The notes under the pieces are model-generated. The model was not told where the DNA came from and searched no databases. It worked only from the letters and a program-made list of their open reading frames with translations. Shown here piece by piece: positions 23,139 through 35,663 of a DNA stretch of 64,000 bases; within the stretch, counting starts at the first letter, position 1; each line of letters begins with the position of its first letter. Source of the DNA: Megamerina dolium. Its lineage: Eukaryota > Arthropoda > Insecta > Diptera > Megamerinidae. The stretch is from positions 23,581,057-23,645,056 of the forward strand of contig OY978527.1 of the NCBI GenBank assembly GCA_963854835.1. The letters are read 5' to 3'. The position numbers and the translations under genes are program-made.

Positions 23139-23664
23139 TAGCCTAGACAGACGACAGCGTTAATCTGTATTACCGGCGCACTTAATCCGAATAAAATATT
23201 AACCTGACAGACGGCAGTATTGCGGATTAACTAAACGGCTGATTGCTGTTTTATTAGGTCTGCTCTCTTACATTACTATCACTATCAATTTATGTCATCT
23301 GTCACTCTCGATTTGAGAAAATCTACAAGAAGTACGTGAACTGAAAACTATCAGAAACTTGTAAATTGACATTCACCGTTCGTAATTGACAGCTGGATTT
23401 ATTTGTTCGCCAACGCTTTTGATGTTGAAAACTGTTAACAATTGTTGAAAGTTTTTTGCTGCGAACACACCTAATATTTTGTAAAATGGATCGAGAAAAA
23501 TTCACAATAGAAAATTTGTAGCAGTGTTGCCATCGCAAATTGCCCTAATCCTCTTTTATTTTGAGAATTAACTTATGGAGTTTATGCGGATTAGCTGCAG
23601 TTAATGCCCGAGTTAATTCGAATTAACTTGGTAATCCGGAATAGGCTGCCGTCTGTCTAAGTTA
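23139..23664. mobile_element. PIF/Harbinger-type MITE, copy 1
   Basis: Starts TAGCCTAGACAGACG and ends with the complement of a related sequence (GGCTGCCGTCTGTCTAAGTTA). Inner sequence matches the nested copies at 57.5-58.6 kb throughout, including AACCTGACAGACGGCAG, GCGGATTAACTAAACGGC and TTGTTCGCCAACGC. On the right it is followed by TTA; on the left the three bases are GTA, one change from a TTA duplication. It carries an ATG GAT CGA GAA AAA TTC ACA start-like remnant (about 23486) but no long ORF. Confidence 0.8.
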
Positions 23665-23679
23665 TTACCAATTAATTGA

Positions 23680-24010
23680 ACTCTAATGATAATATTATTC
23701 AAATAATATTTTTTCAAAATAATTGTGCTGCATTAAATTCCAATTGATTCCATAATGGATACCGCGCTTAATGATTTGATAAAAACATATTTGTGTTTTT
23801 GGAACGATAATCATAGAAGTGTACTGTATCATCGAAAAATCTGCAAAAATGAAAAAAGTCAAGTGGGATAAAAAAATGGCTAAAAAAACCAAGTACAAAT
23901 GTTTCTTTCACATTCCTGATAAAGGACTTACCACATAATGACTTCTGGGTCTTCAAAAATTACATAAGGATGACCGAAGCGAAAGTGAAACGTCAGTTGG
24001 AAATGCAATA
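23680..24010 (+). repeat. Unclassified convergent-ORF repeat, 5' part only (copy 2)
   Basis: Shares with 11500-11741 the stretches AAGTCAAGTGGGATAAAAAA, AAGTACAAATG, ACCACATAATGACTTCTGG and TTCAAAAATTACATAAG, and with the inverted copy at 49150-50180 the beginning around ATTGATTCCATAATGGATAC. It ends near the (CTAC)n tail of the LINE that follows. Confidence 0.5.
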
Positions 24011-24039
24011 CCGCCAGATCAACAACTGACAGTGCTGGT

Positions 24040-27000
24040 GTGGGTAGGTAGGTAGGTAGAATGGCTGCGAACCTGGTCGCTCAAGTAGGAAACAAAATGT
24101 CGTTTTGAGCCATAAATCTCGCTAAGATCTACTGAGTGTTGAAGGATATGTTACAACCACCCGGAGTTGTTTATGAATTGAAGGACATGGGAGATCTCTA
24201 TTTTAGATACCTGTCTTAGGTTGTCAAAGAAATGGCTACCTAAGGATATTAATCGGTTTCTGGATAAGGCCGGACATTTGCACAAGAAATGCTCTACCGT
24301 CTCCTTAGCGATTATATCGTTACAGCTGCTGGAGTGGTCGTTGTGCGGAATACCCATTTTCTCTGCATGTGTACCAATGGCCCAGTGGGGTGTGCATACT
24401 GCTATTAGTTTGTGTATGACGGTCCTAGGTCTACTCAGAAGGCTTCTTGTCCTTTTCTCGTTGTGGTCTGGCCAGGTGGATTTTGAAATTGCGCAGGTTG
24501 TGGTGCTTGTCCATTTCCGTTGCGCTTTGTTTAGGTAATATTTTTGAATGATCCCCTTGGCTTCGGCTAGGGGAACACCTAAATCGGCGTTGGTTGTTCG
24601 TTCGTTGTCTGCAGATGAGCCTCTACGGGCTAGCTCATCAGCATTCTCGTTGCCTGCGATTCCCTTGTGTCCTGGAACCCAGATAACTGATACTTCGAGG
24701 TTAGCAGTTATTGAGGTTATTATTTGTTTATATTCTCCGACCAGCTTTGAACTAACAGCCTTTGTCTGAGTCTGAGTGCCGTATGCGTTGCAGTACATAG
24801 TATGTTTAACTCAATTGGGAGGAGGTTCAAAATAGGATCCAAGGCCGCTGCAGAGCATGTGCGACAGGCCCCGGTGGCACCAACGCACGCTGTGCTCTGA
24901 ACTTTCCGTAGTTTATTGGTGATATAGTTCTTCCGAAGAGCTTCCCACCAATCTACAGAGCCATAGGTCAACACCGGTCTCACAACCGCTTGGTACATAC
25001 AGAGTACCATGTTTGGTATTAGACCCCATTTCTTTCGAAACATCGATTTGCAAACATAGAAATCGATGCAGGTCTTCCGTACTCTCTTCTCGGTGCATGT
25101 TTTCCAATTCAGCTTGCAGTCTATAGTCAGTCCCAGATATTTGGTACTGTTCGATAAGGTTAGTTGTTGTCCATTTAATGTTGGTCAGACTACAGACAGG
25201 TAGGTGGTTTGTACTTCCTTGTAAAGAGTAGTAACTCCGTCCTATCCGCATTCAACTTAAGGTCACATCCTTGTGCCCACCTACTAAGTTTTACTAATGT
25301 TCTTTCCATGATTTCACACATCACGGAAGGGAAGGGACCCGCGACTAGGATCGCCACATCATCAGCATACGCTACAATCTTAACGCCATTTGCGTTAAGT
25401 TCCACAAGGATATCGTTTATGGTTATGACCCAAAACAGGTGGGACAGCACGCCCCCTGCGGTGTGCCCCTACGTACCCTCTTGCTGCGTTTCGTACCCCA
25501 TAGCTCAGCTGTTATTTCGCGGTTGAGAAGTAGGAATAAGATATAATTCCTAATTGGTTCTCCTATTTCTGCCCTGGCAAGGGCGGATCTAATTGAATCT
25601 GCCTTGAGGTTATTGAACGCTCCCTCTACGTCAACAAACGCCGCCGTAGTGAATTTCTTATGCAGAAGGGACTTCTCCACTGTGCGTACCACCTAATGTA
25701 GCGCAGTTTCTGTTGACCTCCCCCTCAAGTACGCGTGTTGCAGTGTAGAGAGAGATTGCTCATCTATCCGTATAGCTTTTTTATATTCCCTCAGGGAAAA
25801 TCTATATTCCTGATTGTCACCCGTTGCATAGCAATCATTAAAGATTTTTCTGAGCTTGGACCTCAGGTCACTCAGTTCCCTATCCCACCACGGCGGAATA
25901 AGGAACTTCCTACTCCTAGAAATGGGGCAGGCAACTTTGTACGTCATCTGAAAACTTTTTTCTAGATATTTTACACGGTCTTCTAGATTATCTCGGGACT
26001 CTATGGTTGTTCTATTTCTACGGAGTCTATCGCTAACTACCTTGTCAAATAGATTCCAGGATGTTCGTTTGAGGTTTCTATGTGGCGGTCTAATCTCCCC
26101 CTCCCAGCCTAAATCAAAGAATCATTCGATGATCCGACAGGGAGATTTGTTTCGAAGCTATCCAGTTACGAATTACATGGTCGGGAGAATTTTTTGTAAG
26201 TGTAATGTCAAGGACTTCTTCCCACCCCCTGCAGATTTCTGAACCAGAGAAAAGTGTGGTAGGTGAATCGCCCCTGTTACAAATGTTGAGATCGTAGGAT
26301 ATTATAAAATTAAAAGATACTCACCTCGCTCATTTGTTTCGCTACTTCACATGTCTTGCATTGGCGTCGCAGCCCAATATAGCATCCTTTTTGCTAGTTC
26401 TGATGTTGCTGATAAGTCGTTGGACCTGCTCGGGGGGCGCTGGATGGTCACGCGCCAAATACCCAGAAGCGATCGTGAGACTGCGACCGCTTTGCGACTA
26501 AATCTTGACCACTACGACATCGTAAGAACTAAAATTAGGTAGAAAGAAAGCATTAATTGTATTCCTTACCAGGATACAAGCCCTAGGCTTACCTTCCCCA
26601 TGAGTATAAAAAAGGTTGTAGTCCCTGGTGTGCAGACCCATCATCTTTGAGCGCCATATCCAGGGTTCCTGTATGAGACAGATGTCGAAGTCCTCCAACC
26701 TGAGTAGGATTATGAGGTTTTCCGAGGCTGCTTTGGCATGCTGCAAGTTAATCTGCGCCACCCTCAGCATCTGCTTGTTTGCTGGTTTGTGGCGCACTTC
26801 CAGTTTGCTCGGCTGATGACGAGGCACATTCCCCGGACGGCTCGGCCAGCTTAAGCCCCCTAAACCTCCTCGCAGTTGAAGGCAGGAACTGGAGTCTGTT
26901 TCTCCAAGAGGTGCTCGACGATCATCTCAGATAGCCATCCCTCAATGGATATCCACACTGCCAATACCGGCCTTCCATTGTTGCTCTTCGTGTCAACAAT

Positions 27001-27702
27001 ATCAACCTGGCAAGGAGGTCTCTGACCACCTCACTATAGGGTTGCTTTGATGACGCTGGAGCAACAGAGGAAGGACCCACCTCCCCCTGCTTGGAGTACT
27101 TGCCCTTTTTCGCGAGGTGATCAGTCACGTCCTGTGACCGATTTCGCTTCGCTGTCTGCTTCGGACCCGTATGTTGCTGTGGCTGTGCTGCTTTATTTGC
27201 GAGGGAAATCACGTACTGCTTGACCACCGCCTCGTACCTGGCCTTGCCCTCTGCGTCCCGCTCGTGGACTTGCCCATCTCTCTTATTTTTTTGCTCTTAG
27301 ATACCTCGCTTTCAGCAGGGTACCGGACGACTTTTTCGACTTCTTGGGGGCCACTGTGGCTGGTGTGCTCCCTTTGTTGGATGTGGATGGTAAATTAGGT
27401 AAAATAGGGTCGGTGACAGGGTGCTATGTATGGGACCATTGTCATCCTTGTTTTTGACGCTCTCCTGACTACTGGCCAAGAGATCATCCTCCGAAAGCGC
27501 TCTCAGAGCGCTCTTCCTGACTTCCTGTTTTTTGTTTTTTTATTTGATGTATGTTCTCCGTTTTGAATCCCACGAGTAATCTGGAAAGGGACCCTCCCCA
27601 GCAGACCCAGAATACCAGGGTAAGGCACTTAATACAACCGACCTTGTCTGGGCATCGGAGGGGACCGGTAACGACTTGGTTTTTTTTAACACTGCAACCC
27701 AT
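24040..27702 (-). pseudogene. LOA/I-like non-LTR retrotransposon with RNase H, multiply deleted
   Basis: Read 5' to 3' on the minus strand. A degenerate ORF1 lies around 27230-26900. The AP endonuclease start (LRVAQINLQHAKAASENL, CLIQEPWIW) spans about 26767-26500 and continues past 26340 (AILGCDANARH, NERGEYLL). A pre-RT segment PPWWDRELSDLRSKLRKIF starts near 25890. RT pieces follow (FVDVEGAFNNL near 25640, VAYADDVAILV near 25380), then thumb/connector (25043-24800) and an RNase H part (VIWVPGHKGIAGNENADELA near 24690) running to 24151. The RT fingers and the start of RNase H (TDGSK) are missing, and frames change several times. The 3' end carries a (CTAC)n tail (about 24043-24059, GGTA on the plus strand). 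Endonuclease, RT and RNase H in one polyprotein point to the LOA/I group. The tandem duplication breakpoint at 26329 falls inside its endonuclease. Confidence 0.8.
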
Positions 27703-27869
27703 TCAGCTATCGGCACGGGTACCTCAACACCTTAGCTTAAAGTGTTAAGTCGTCAGAGCCTCTTCTGTTATTGATAGGATGCACCGACGTGTAGGTGATG
27801 TTGACAATTGGATAGGAGAGGCTATATAATCGCGCCACTACCCCATTAGTACCCCGTGCTGGTGTTAAT

Positions 27870-28205
27870 TAGCTCTCAACTCTTTCCTATATTGGCTTCA
27901 AAGGATTGAAATTTTGCCCGGATATCATGTCTTGCTATATCGCTAACAATTTTAGACAATAGCTTTTGCATAGCATCTAGGGCCTGTTCCCGTTTTTCCC
28001 GATTAGAATAACTTGGATTTCTTGTATCACACAAGCGTTCATAAATTTGCAGCAGAGTAATAAAGTCTTCAGTGAGAACAGTGAGAGGTCTGCTCCACTA
28101 AAACACCATTTCTAAATAAAATAGTAATTTTAAAGTTATAGAACTTCTTTACTTAACGAGAAAATTCTTTCAATCAGTACATACTCAGAATATAAAATAA
28201 ACGCT
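27870..28205. repeat. Unclassified convergent-ORF repeat, Myb/SANT-like part (copy 3, in unit 1)
   Basis: Matches the part of 11745-12050 holding the minus-strand Myb/SANT- or MADF-like domain (CTCTTTCCTATATTGGCTTC, GCATAGCATCTAGG, TTTTCCCGATTAGAAT). On the minus strand NREKREQALDAMQKL is readable. Truncated at the right. Confidence 0.55.
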
Positions 28206-29312
28206 AGTAGCTCTTTTTCTTCCTTTTCATTTGGTTTGTGAAGTGACTGCGGCTCTGCCTACGCATATGTTGAGTAAGCTGGAGAGCAGCGGCCAATTTA
28301 TTTTTCTTTTAAATTTTTTTTTGAATTTGATAATTCTTTTTTTGTTTTGTTTTTTTTTTACGAATAACCGCGTAAGGCGTTTCCAGCAATTATTGAGCTC
28401 AATACGTGTAGGAAAACTCGCATGGGGTGCTTGTTTGCTGCTGGTGCTTTTTTTGTTTGGTTTGTTTTAAATAATAACCCCGGTGTCTTCCGCTTACTTC
28501 TGAAGTGAGCCACCTACACTGTAGGAATTTATTGTTCTTTTTGTATTGTTTTATTTAATAATTATTTTCAGTTTTTGGTAAAAAAAAAATTGTTAGTGCA
28601 ATTGATCAAAAAATTATGTTTCTGTAATACTCTATAAGAAACATGTTGTGCTAATTTCGGCGAATGAGGTGATCACCCTGGCGTTCGAATTTTTTTTGCA
28701 ATGATCGTGTGACGTGTAATCTTGATAAGGAAGATACGCGCGACCAGGCTCCCGGGTTTTAAATAGCGTAACATTTTTTCTGTAAAGGCAAGTGAGGTAT
28801 GTGAATGCATGCGTATGCAACAAATAATGGAGGTAATGGGTGATTATGTGTCTTGTTGTTTCGTATATGGAAGGCAAAATAGAAAATCAGAAATTTGATG
28901 AGTCTTTCTCTACCTTCAAGAAACGAGACCAAAAGCAACAACAAATACACAGGCATAGATGAGTGTGTGTACCAATGCGAGTGTAATCGAGAAAAGACGA
29001 AAAATTTGATGTGTTAGCGCGTCTTCCTCTTGATTTTGTTCTGCTGGATGGCATAAAAATGAAAAAATCTTGAAAAAATTGCAAAAATTCAACTATTGAA
29101 CCAAAGAAGTTGCACGACCAAACACACATGAATTTCAGCCAAGACTAAAAATTAGACCACTCAATCCTGCAGCGAGCGCTGAAAATGTTCACTCAAAACC
29201 TGACATTTTTTATGGTGCTCTCGCTTTTTTGTTGACTAACCTACTCATTTGAAATATTTTATTTCATTATGCAAAGTTGATATTTCTTTATTTATGAAAA
29301 AATATTATTCCT
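28206..29312. other. Unannotated DNA in unit 1
   Basis: No domain recognised on either strand. AT-rich with poly-T runs. The words CAAGAAACGAGACCAAAAGC near 28917 and the closely similar 29313 copy form a direct repeat about 400 bp apart, the second abutting the 3' end of the RTE-like element. Confidence 0.4.
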
Positions 29313-31970
29313 CAAGAAACGAGAGCAAAAGCAACGAGAGCAAGTCCCCCAGCGGGTTTCGAATATAACACCTTCTTAGCTGGAGCGTGTTCTTCCATTC
29401 GCTCGACATGACTTAGCCAGCGCAGACGCTGGATTTTGATGCGCTTTACTATGTCAATATCGGCATACAGCTCGTACAGCACATGGTTGTACCTTATTCG
29501 GTACTCGCCACCAACGTCATATGTTAGGACAGGCATGATGAGAGACTTGTAGAGTGTAGTTTTCGTTCTTCGAGAGAGAGCTCGACTTCTCAATTGCTTA
29601 CTTAGCCCAAAGTAGCACCTGTTTGCAAGAGTGATCCTTCGCAATATCTCCAGGCTGACGTCATTACTGCTGCTAATGCTGGTTCCAAGGTAGACAAAGT
29701 CCCTTACTACTTCAAAAGCGTAGTTGTCAATAGTGACGTGCTGTCCAAGACGCCGGGACTCTTTGTTTGTTGACACTAGATGCAGAGAGGTCCTTCCCAA
29801 TTTTCACTGCACAACAGAAGTTATGCAGTGTCATTCTACAAAGTCGGATGAGCTTTGCCGGAATACCGAACTCAGACTTTGTTGCGTAGAGGTAATCCCT
29901 TACAGGACTGTCGAAAGCGGCTTTATAATCAGGTCTTCTCCAGGATTTGGCGCAGTGTGAAAATTTGGTCCATGGTGGATTTACCAGTTCTGAAGTCACA
30001 CTGATAAGGTACAATCAAGTTGCTGAGTTTAGGTTTCAACCTTTCACACAATACGCTCGATAGGACTTTGCATGAGATACTCAGGAGACTTATTCTACGG
30101 TAGTTGAGCAGATTATGGGGTCTCCTTTATTCTATACGGGACAGAGAACACTGAGCCTCCAATCCTCAGGCATGCTTTCATCCGACCATATTCTGCTTAT
30201 AATCGGGGTTATCGGGCAATCCTCTCCACTGGCGGAATTGTTCGTAGCATCGCCATTCAGTAACGCGGAGAAGTGTTCTCTCCATAGGCTCAGTGCACTC
30301 TGGACATCTGTAACCAGATTCCCATTTCCACCACGACAAGAAGAGGCTCCGGTATTTAAACCGCCACTCAGGCGCCTGATCTTCTCGAAGAATTTTCGAG
30401 TCTCATTCTTGTCGGTACACATCTCTATCTCCTCACAATCGCGTCTTTCTTGTTCTCTTTTTTTGCGCCTAAAAAGACGTCTCTATGCACTCGTTTTCTC
30501 TCTATACCGCTCCTTAACAGCTCGCGTTGCGCCTGCACACAGGGTTTTTCTGTAGGCGGCGTCTTTCTCTGCGGTAGCGTCGCGACACTCCTGATCATAC
30601 CACTCATTCCTCAGAGGCCGGTAGTAACCGATTACCTCCCCGGCAGCAGTAGTCATGGAGTGGGATATATGTGTCCACCGTGCGCATGTATCATCAAGTG
30701 GGGGAGTGTTCTGCATAAGCAGATCCGATAGTCGAGTGGAAAATGCATCTGCTGTCTCTGATGATCGCAGCTTACTGACGTCGAGCTTTCTCTGTGTGGG
30801 ACTTCTCTTGTTATTTGCGACAGTAGTGATCCGAGTCGATGTTGGCACCACGGATGGATTTTACGTCCATCACACTGGAAGCATGCCTTCCGTCAATCAC
30901 CACATGATCAATTTGGTTTCTTGTTCTTTGATCTGGAGACAGCCATGTCGCTTTGTGGACGTCGAGATACTGGAATCTGGTACCACCAATTACCATGTTT
31001 CGTGCTGCGGCGAAGTCGATCAGTCTCATTCCGTTATCGGAGGTGTTCTGGCGGAGGCTGAATTTTCCGATAGTTGGACCAAAGTTACCTTCCTTGCCCA
31101 CCCTGGCATTAAAGTCGCCAAGCACGATTTTGATATCGTGGCGGGGGCGGCGGTCGTAAGCTTCTTCGAGGCGCTGAAAGAAGCTCTCCTAGGTCACATT
31201 GTCCTTCTCATCCGTCGGAGCGTGGGCACATATAAGGCTGATGTTAAAGAATTTTGCCTTGATGTGGGTTGTGGTCAGCCGCTCGTTCATAGGCTTCAAA
31301 TGTGAGACAAGATGTCGTAGTCTCTTGCTGACCAAAAATCCACATCCTAAATCGTGACTTTCAACATGGCAACTGTAGTAGATGTCACAGGACGCTCTTT
31401 TGGAGCAGCCCTGTCCTGTCCATCGCATTTCCTGGAGAGCGGTGATGTCGGCTCTGTATTTTTCGAGGACATCAACCAGCTGGATAGAGGCACCCTCCCT
31501 ATAAAGGGACCGGACATTCCAGGTGCATATCCGTAAATCATTGTCCTTTTTTCGTTTGCGGGGGTCATCAACAAAGGGGGTAGTCCGTTTTCGAGGCATT
31601 TTTATATTATTCACTGGGCAAGTTTTTTTATGTGGCGGGTCCCAAACCCAATGCCCAACCTCTAACCTACGAGATTTTCGCCACTCACTTCAGCCGCCTT
31701 CCAGCGTGTGCCAGGAAGACGTTGCCCTGTGGTCGCCACATAGAGGGCCCCCATTAATTATAATGAAGACGCCATCACATAGTAAGCAGAGCAAGCTGCA
31801 TGATTATCCCTCATTAACAAATAAAGGTATCATCACATAGCGCTCAGATCAAACTACATGACATCCAGTGAGTTGACTTGCGATGAGTTCAACAGTTCGA
31901 TGAGTTGCGCTAGCCCCACCCGGTTGAGGCAATTAGACACGTTACCTTGTGAAAACACCACCAGACCGCC
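29313..31970 (-). pseudogene. RTE/BovB-like non-LTR retrotransposon, internally deleted (unit 1)
   Basis: From the 5' end on the minus strand: about 350 bp of possible 5' leader (31970-31615), then ATG 31614 and a CFDP2-like AP endonuclease with LRICTWNVRSLY, ALQEMRWTG (catalytic Glu), VLGDFNARVG and ANIDSDHY. Only a TAG at 31189-31187 breaks the endonuclease. RT follows but has two deletions relative to the 10.1-11.5 kb copy: near 30200, removing about 47 codons between CPITPI and ISRIWSDE, and near 29776, removing about 86 codons including the YADD catalytic box. DYKAAFDSPV and the C-terminal VKRIKIQRLRWLSHVERMEE remain. It is non-autonomous. The same lesions occur in the second unit, as expected from the duplication. 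Confidence 0.82.
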
Positions 31971-32011
31971 AACATAGTATATATACATATATATATATAG
32001 CATAGTATCTA

Positions 32012-32438
32012 ATATAGTATAGTGGGTTACTCATCACTATTTTGAATGACATTTTTGTGAAAGACACTAATATAGGCAGCATCGAAACGAATGTGATAAA
32101 AAAGAAATAGGCGATAACCAGAAAAAGCCAACGAGAAAGAAAGAGAAGAATCTCGATAAAGGAAGATTCTGCGGTGTTGCCACAGAGTATAAATAGACCC
32201 AGTTTTGACAAGTGCAAATCAATCTAATCCCGAACGTGATTGCGCAAACATCGATACAGTTTCAGAGGCAAAAGTTGCAAGTTATTAAAGTGTTATTGTA
32301 AATAATTAATTGTAAACAGAGTTGATTAAATAAATTGTTGCTGTGTATTGTTGTACAAAATAAGTGTTGCAATTATTATTAATTGCAAATAGAATTAATT
32401 CAAATAGAATTAAACGCTCACAGAATAAAAACATAACA
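32012..32438 (+). repeat. Ty3/gypsy 5' LTR (unit 1)
   Basis: Matches the LTR at 43408-43867: GGTTACTCATCACTATT, GCAGCATCGAAACGAATG, GTATAAATAG as TATA-like promoter, and the end ACGCTCACAGAATAAAAACA. It ends TAACA at 32438, followed by TTGGCGTCAGAAGTGGGATT (32440 on), a primer-binding site matching the tRNA-Leu type used by mdg3-like elements apart from one base. The 5' tip is replaced by TATA-rich sequence. Confidence 0.82.
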
Positions 32439-32467
32439 ATTGGCGTCAGAAGTGGGATTCTGTAAAG

Positions 32468-34121
32468 ATGGTGAAAATTGACCAACTAAAAGTGGATCAA
32501 CCTATCGTCATCAGGTACAAAAGCAGAACTGTTGGTGAGGCTAAGGGCATTAATGTAGAAGAACATGAGTTCTTTGAGGAAGCCGAGATACATGCAGGCG
32601 TGCACGCTGAAGAAGAGAGCAAGATAGTTTCGAGTGGTCTTCTCATGGATTTAATGAAAACCATGATGCAAGAGCTACAAGATAATGCGTATCGCCATGA
32701 AATAATTATGGTAGAATTATAGAAAAGATTTGATTCCTGGTTTCAAGAACATTCGGCTCGCCAAGAAAACGCTATGAGAGAATTGCAGAATTCAATTGAC
32801 TCCAAGCTTAAAGAACATTCGGCTCGCCAAAAACACGGCTGCGAGAATCTACAAAAAGGAATACTAGATTTCAGGAAATTTCTAAAACTATTAATGTCAG
32901 CGTCAAAGTGCTGAAAGGACATGTAGATGATTTGGATGGTATGCCGAAGGAACATGTAGACAGACATGATGACTTGGAAGAAAAGCTTGAGAAATTAGAG
33001 TGCAACCTTAATAAAATAAAAATAAGTGGAGCAACCATATCAGTGATAAGATCATCAATTAAAATTAAACTAAAGCCATCATTTGATGGAACTACATCTG
33101 CAAGCTTCAGTTCGAGACAACAGCTTCGAAGAATCAATGGGATGATAGTGACAAAACTGCTGCTTTAATAATAGCATTAAAGGGTAATGCGTAAGAAATC
33201 TTGCAGATGGTTCCAGAGAAAGATCGTGGTAGCTATCAGTCACTGATGAACACACTCCAGCTGAAATATGGAAATGAATATAAGAGTCAATTGCATCGAA
33301 TGGAATTAAGATCGCGAGTGCAACGGAGCAATGAGAGCCTTCAGGATTTTACTTCCGACATTGAGCGCTTATGTCATCTTGCGTTCTCTGGTAATTCGAA
33401 GGAATTCATCAAGAAAATAAAAATAGAGGCATTCATAGATGGTATACGCAACGGAGAGACTAAGCGTGCCCTAGTCATGTCACCAAGGGAGTACATATGC
33501 GGAAACAATTAGTAGTCCCTTGACGTATGAAGCCGTTTAGTGAGTCGACCAATGCCACAAGGACGCCAACTAGAAACGGAAACATCAGATCTGGTTGAAG
33601 CAGTGTGTCAGACATTCAAGTCAGTAGTGTAACCTGAAGCAAGAGCAACAGGTCGACGCGAAAACAAATTTACTGGTAAGTGCTTCATTTGCGACAAACG
33701 AGGACACATATCGCGTGATTGGCGTCTACCATGAAACCGATCGAGATCGAATTCTCCAGAAGAAGACAACAGAAGGAGGATAAGGTGGAAAGCGATCGCT
33801 CCGCTAACACAAATCCATCGTTAAACTAAATCGAGTCAGTACAGCGGGGCGTGAACTGACTCCAACAGTTGGTTGCCCCATCATTCACATTTCACAACAG
33901 CGTGTGCCAAGCAGCCTGACTATTGATGGAAAACTGAACAATATAAAGTTCATGTGAACTCTGGATACTGGTGCATCACTTTTTGAGCCTTTAATGGGAA
34001 TAAAATTGCGTACAGCAACGGGTGAGGATGCACAAATCCTGGATAAGATAAAGAAAATAGTATCTATTGGAAATTGTTCAGTCAGTTTAGTTCAATCTTT
34101 TTTTGAAATGGAAAAACTGAA
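32468..34121 (+). pseudogene. Ty3/gypsy gag-protease, truncated by the duplication junction (unit 1)
   Basis: ATG 32468 opens a Gag frame that stops at 32720. Further Gag segments lie in other frames (LEEKLEKLECNLNK near 32980; SLMNTLQLKYGNEYKSQLHR and LQDFTSDIERLCHLAFSG up to 33512). A Gag zinc knuckle follows (CFICDKRGHISRDW, 33685-33726), in which the last Cys is Trp. The protease active site LDTGAS is at 33961-33978 with a TGA directly upstream at 33955. The element is cut at 34121 by the second duplication unit. No envelope gene is present. Multiple stops and frameshifts; described only. Confidence 0.82.
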
Positions 34122-34122
34122 A

Positions 34123-35496
34123 CTCATTTGTTTCGCTACTTCACATGTCTTGCATTGGCGTCGCAGCCCAATATAGCATCCTTTTTGCTAGTTCTGATGT
34201 TGCTGATAAGTCGTTGGACCTGCTCGGGGGGCGCTGGATGGTCACGCGCCAAATACCCAGAAGCGATCGTGAGACTGCGACCGCTTTGCGACTAAATCTT
34301 GACCACTACGACATCGTAAGAACTAAAATTAGGTAGAAAGAAAGCATTAATTGTATTCCTTACCAGGATACAAGCCCTAGGCTTACCTTCCCCATGAGTA
34401 TAAAAAAGGTTGTAGTCCCTGGTGTGCAGACCCATCATCTTTGAGCGCCATATCCAGGGTTCCTGTATGAGACAGATGTCGAAGTCCTCCAACCTGAGTA
34501 GGATTATGAGGTTTTCCGAGGCTGCTTTGGCATGCTGCAAGTTAATCTGCGCCACCCTCAGCATCTGCTTGTTTGCTGGTTTGTGGCGCACTTCCAGTTT
34601 GCTCGGCTGATGACGAGGCACATTCCCCGGACGGCTCGGCCAGCTTAAGCCCCCTAAACCTCCTCGCAGTTGAAGGCAGGAACTGGAGTCTGTTTCTCCA
34701 AGAGGTGCTCGACGATCATCTCAGATAGCCATCCCTCAATGGATATCCACACTGCCAATACCGGCCTTCCATTGTTGCTCTTCGTGTCAACAATATCAAC
34801 CTGGCAAGGAGGTCTCTGACCACCTCACTATAGGGTTGCTTTGATGACGCTGGAGCAACAGAGGAAGGACCCACCTCCCCCTGCTTGGAGTACTTGCCCT
34901 TTTTCGCGAGGTGATCAGTCACGTCCTGTGACCGATTTCGCTTCGCTGTCTGCTTCGGACCCGTATGTTGCTGTGGCTGTGCTGCTTTATTTGCGAGGGA
35001 AATCACGTACTGCTTGACCACCGCCTCGTACCTGGCCTTGCCCTCTGCGTCCCGCTCGTGGACTTGCCCATCTCTCTTATTTTTTTGCTCTTAGATACCT
35101 CGCTTTCAGCAGGGTACCGGACGACTTTTTCGACTTCTTGGGGGCCACTGTGGCTGGTGTGCTCCCTTTGTTGGATGTGGATGGTAAATTAGGTAAAATA
35201 GGGTCGGTGACAGGGTGCTATGTATGGGACCATTGTCATCCTTGTTTTTGACGCTCTCCTGACTACTGGCCAAGAGATCATCCTCCGAAAGCGCTCTCAG
35301 AGCGCTCTTCCTGACTTCCTGTTTTTTGTTTTTTTATTTGATGTATGTTCTCCGTTTTGAATCCCACGAGTAATCTGGAAAGGGACCCTCCCCAGCAGAC
35401 CCAGAATACCAGGGTAAGGCACTTAATACAACCGACCTTGTCTGGGCATCGGAGGGGACCGGTAACGACTTGGTTTTTTTTAACACTGCAACCCAT
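34123..35496 (-). pseudogene. 5' part of the LOA/I-like LINE (duplicated copy)
   Basis: Same degenerate ORF1 and endonuclease as at 26329-27702 (LRVAQINLQHAKAASENL, CLIQEPWIW). It breaks off at 34123 where unit 1 gypsy sequence begins, so it lacks RT and RNase H. Confidence 0.8.
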
Positions 35497-35663
35497 TCAG
35501 CTATCGGCACGGGTACCTCAACACCTTAGCTTAAAGTGTTAAGTCGTCAGAGCCTCTTCTGTTATTGATAGGATGCACCGACGTGTAGGTGATGTTGACA
35601 ATTGGATAGGAGAGGCTATATAATCGCGCCACTACCCCATTAGTACCCCGTGCTGGTGTTAAT

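Larger units (their letters stand above)
26329..34121. repeat. Tandem segmental duplication, unit 1 (about 7793 bp)
   Basis: Matches 34123-41915 base for base at an offset of 7794, except for a G/T difference (30353 versus 38147) and an adjacent two-base change (33216-33217 versus 41010-41011) noticed by eye. The left edge is continuous with the LINE upstream, while the right edge cuts a gypsy element in its pol region. One extra A (34122) sits at the junction and no microhomology is evident. Confidence 0.93.

Noticed and set aside
28231..28470. Small hydrophobic ORF with FLLNFFLNLIILFLF
   Set aside because: Translation of poly-T runs in duplicated non-coding DNA; no conserved start context.
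30655..31305. 216-codon plus-strand ORF (and its copy at 38449-39099)
   Set aside because: Antisense shadow of the RTE-like endonuclease on the minus strand; no domain of its own.
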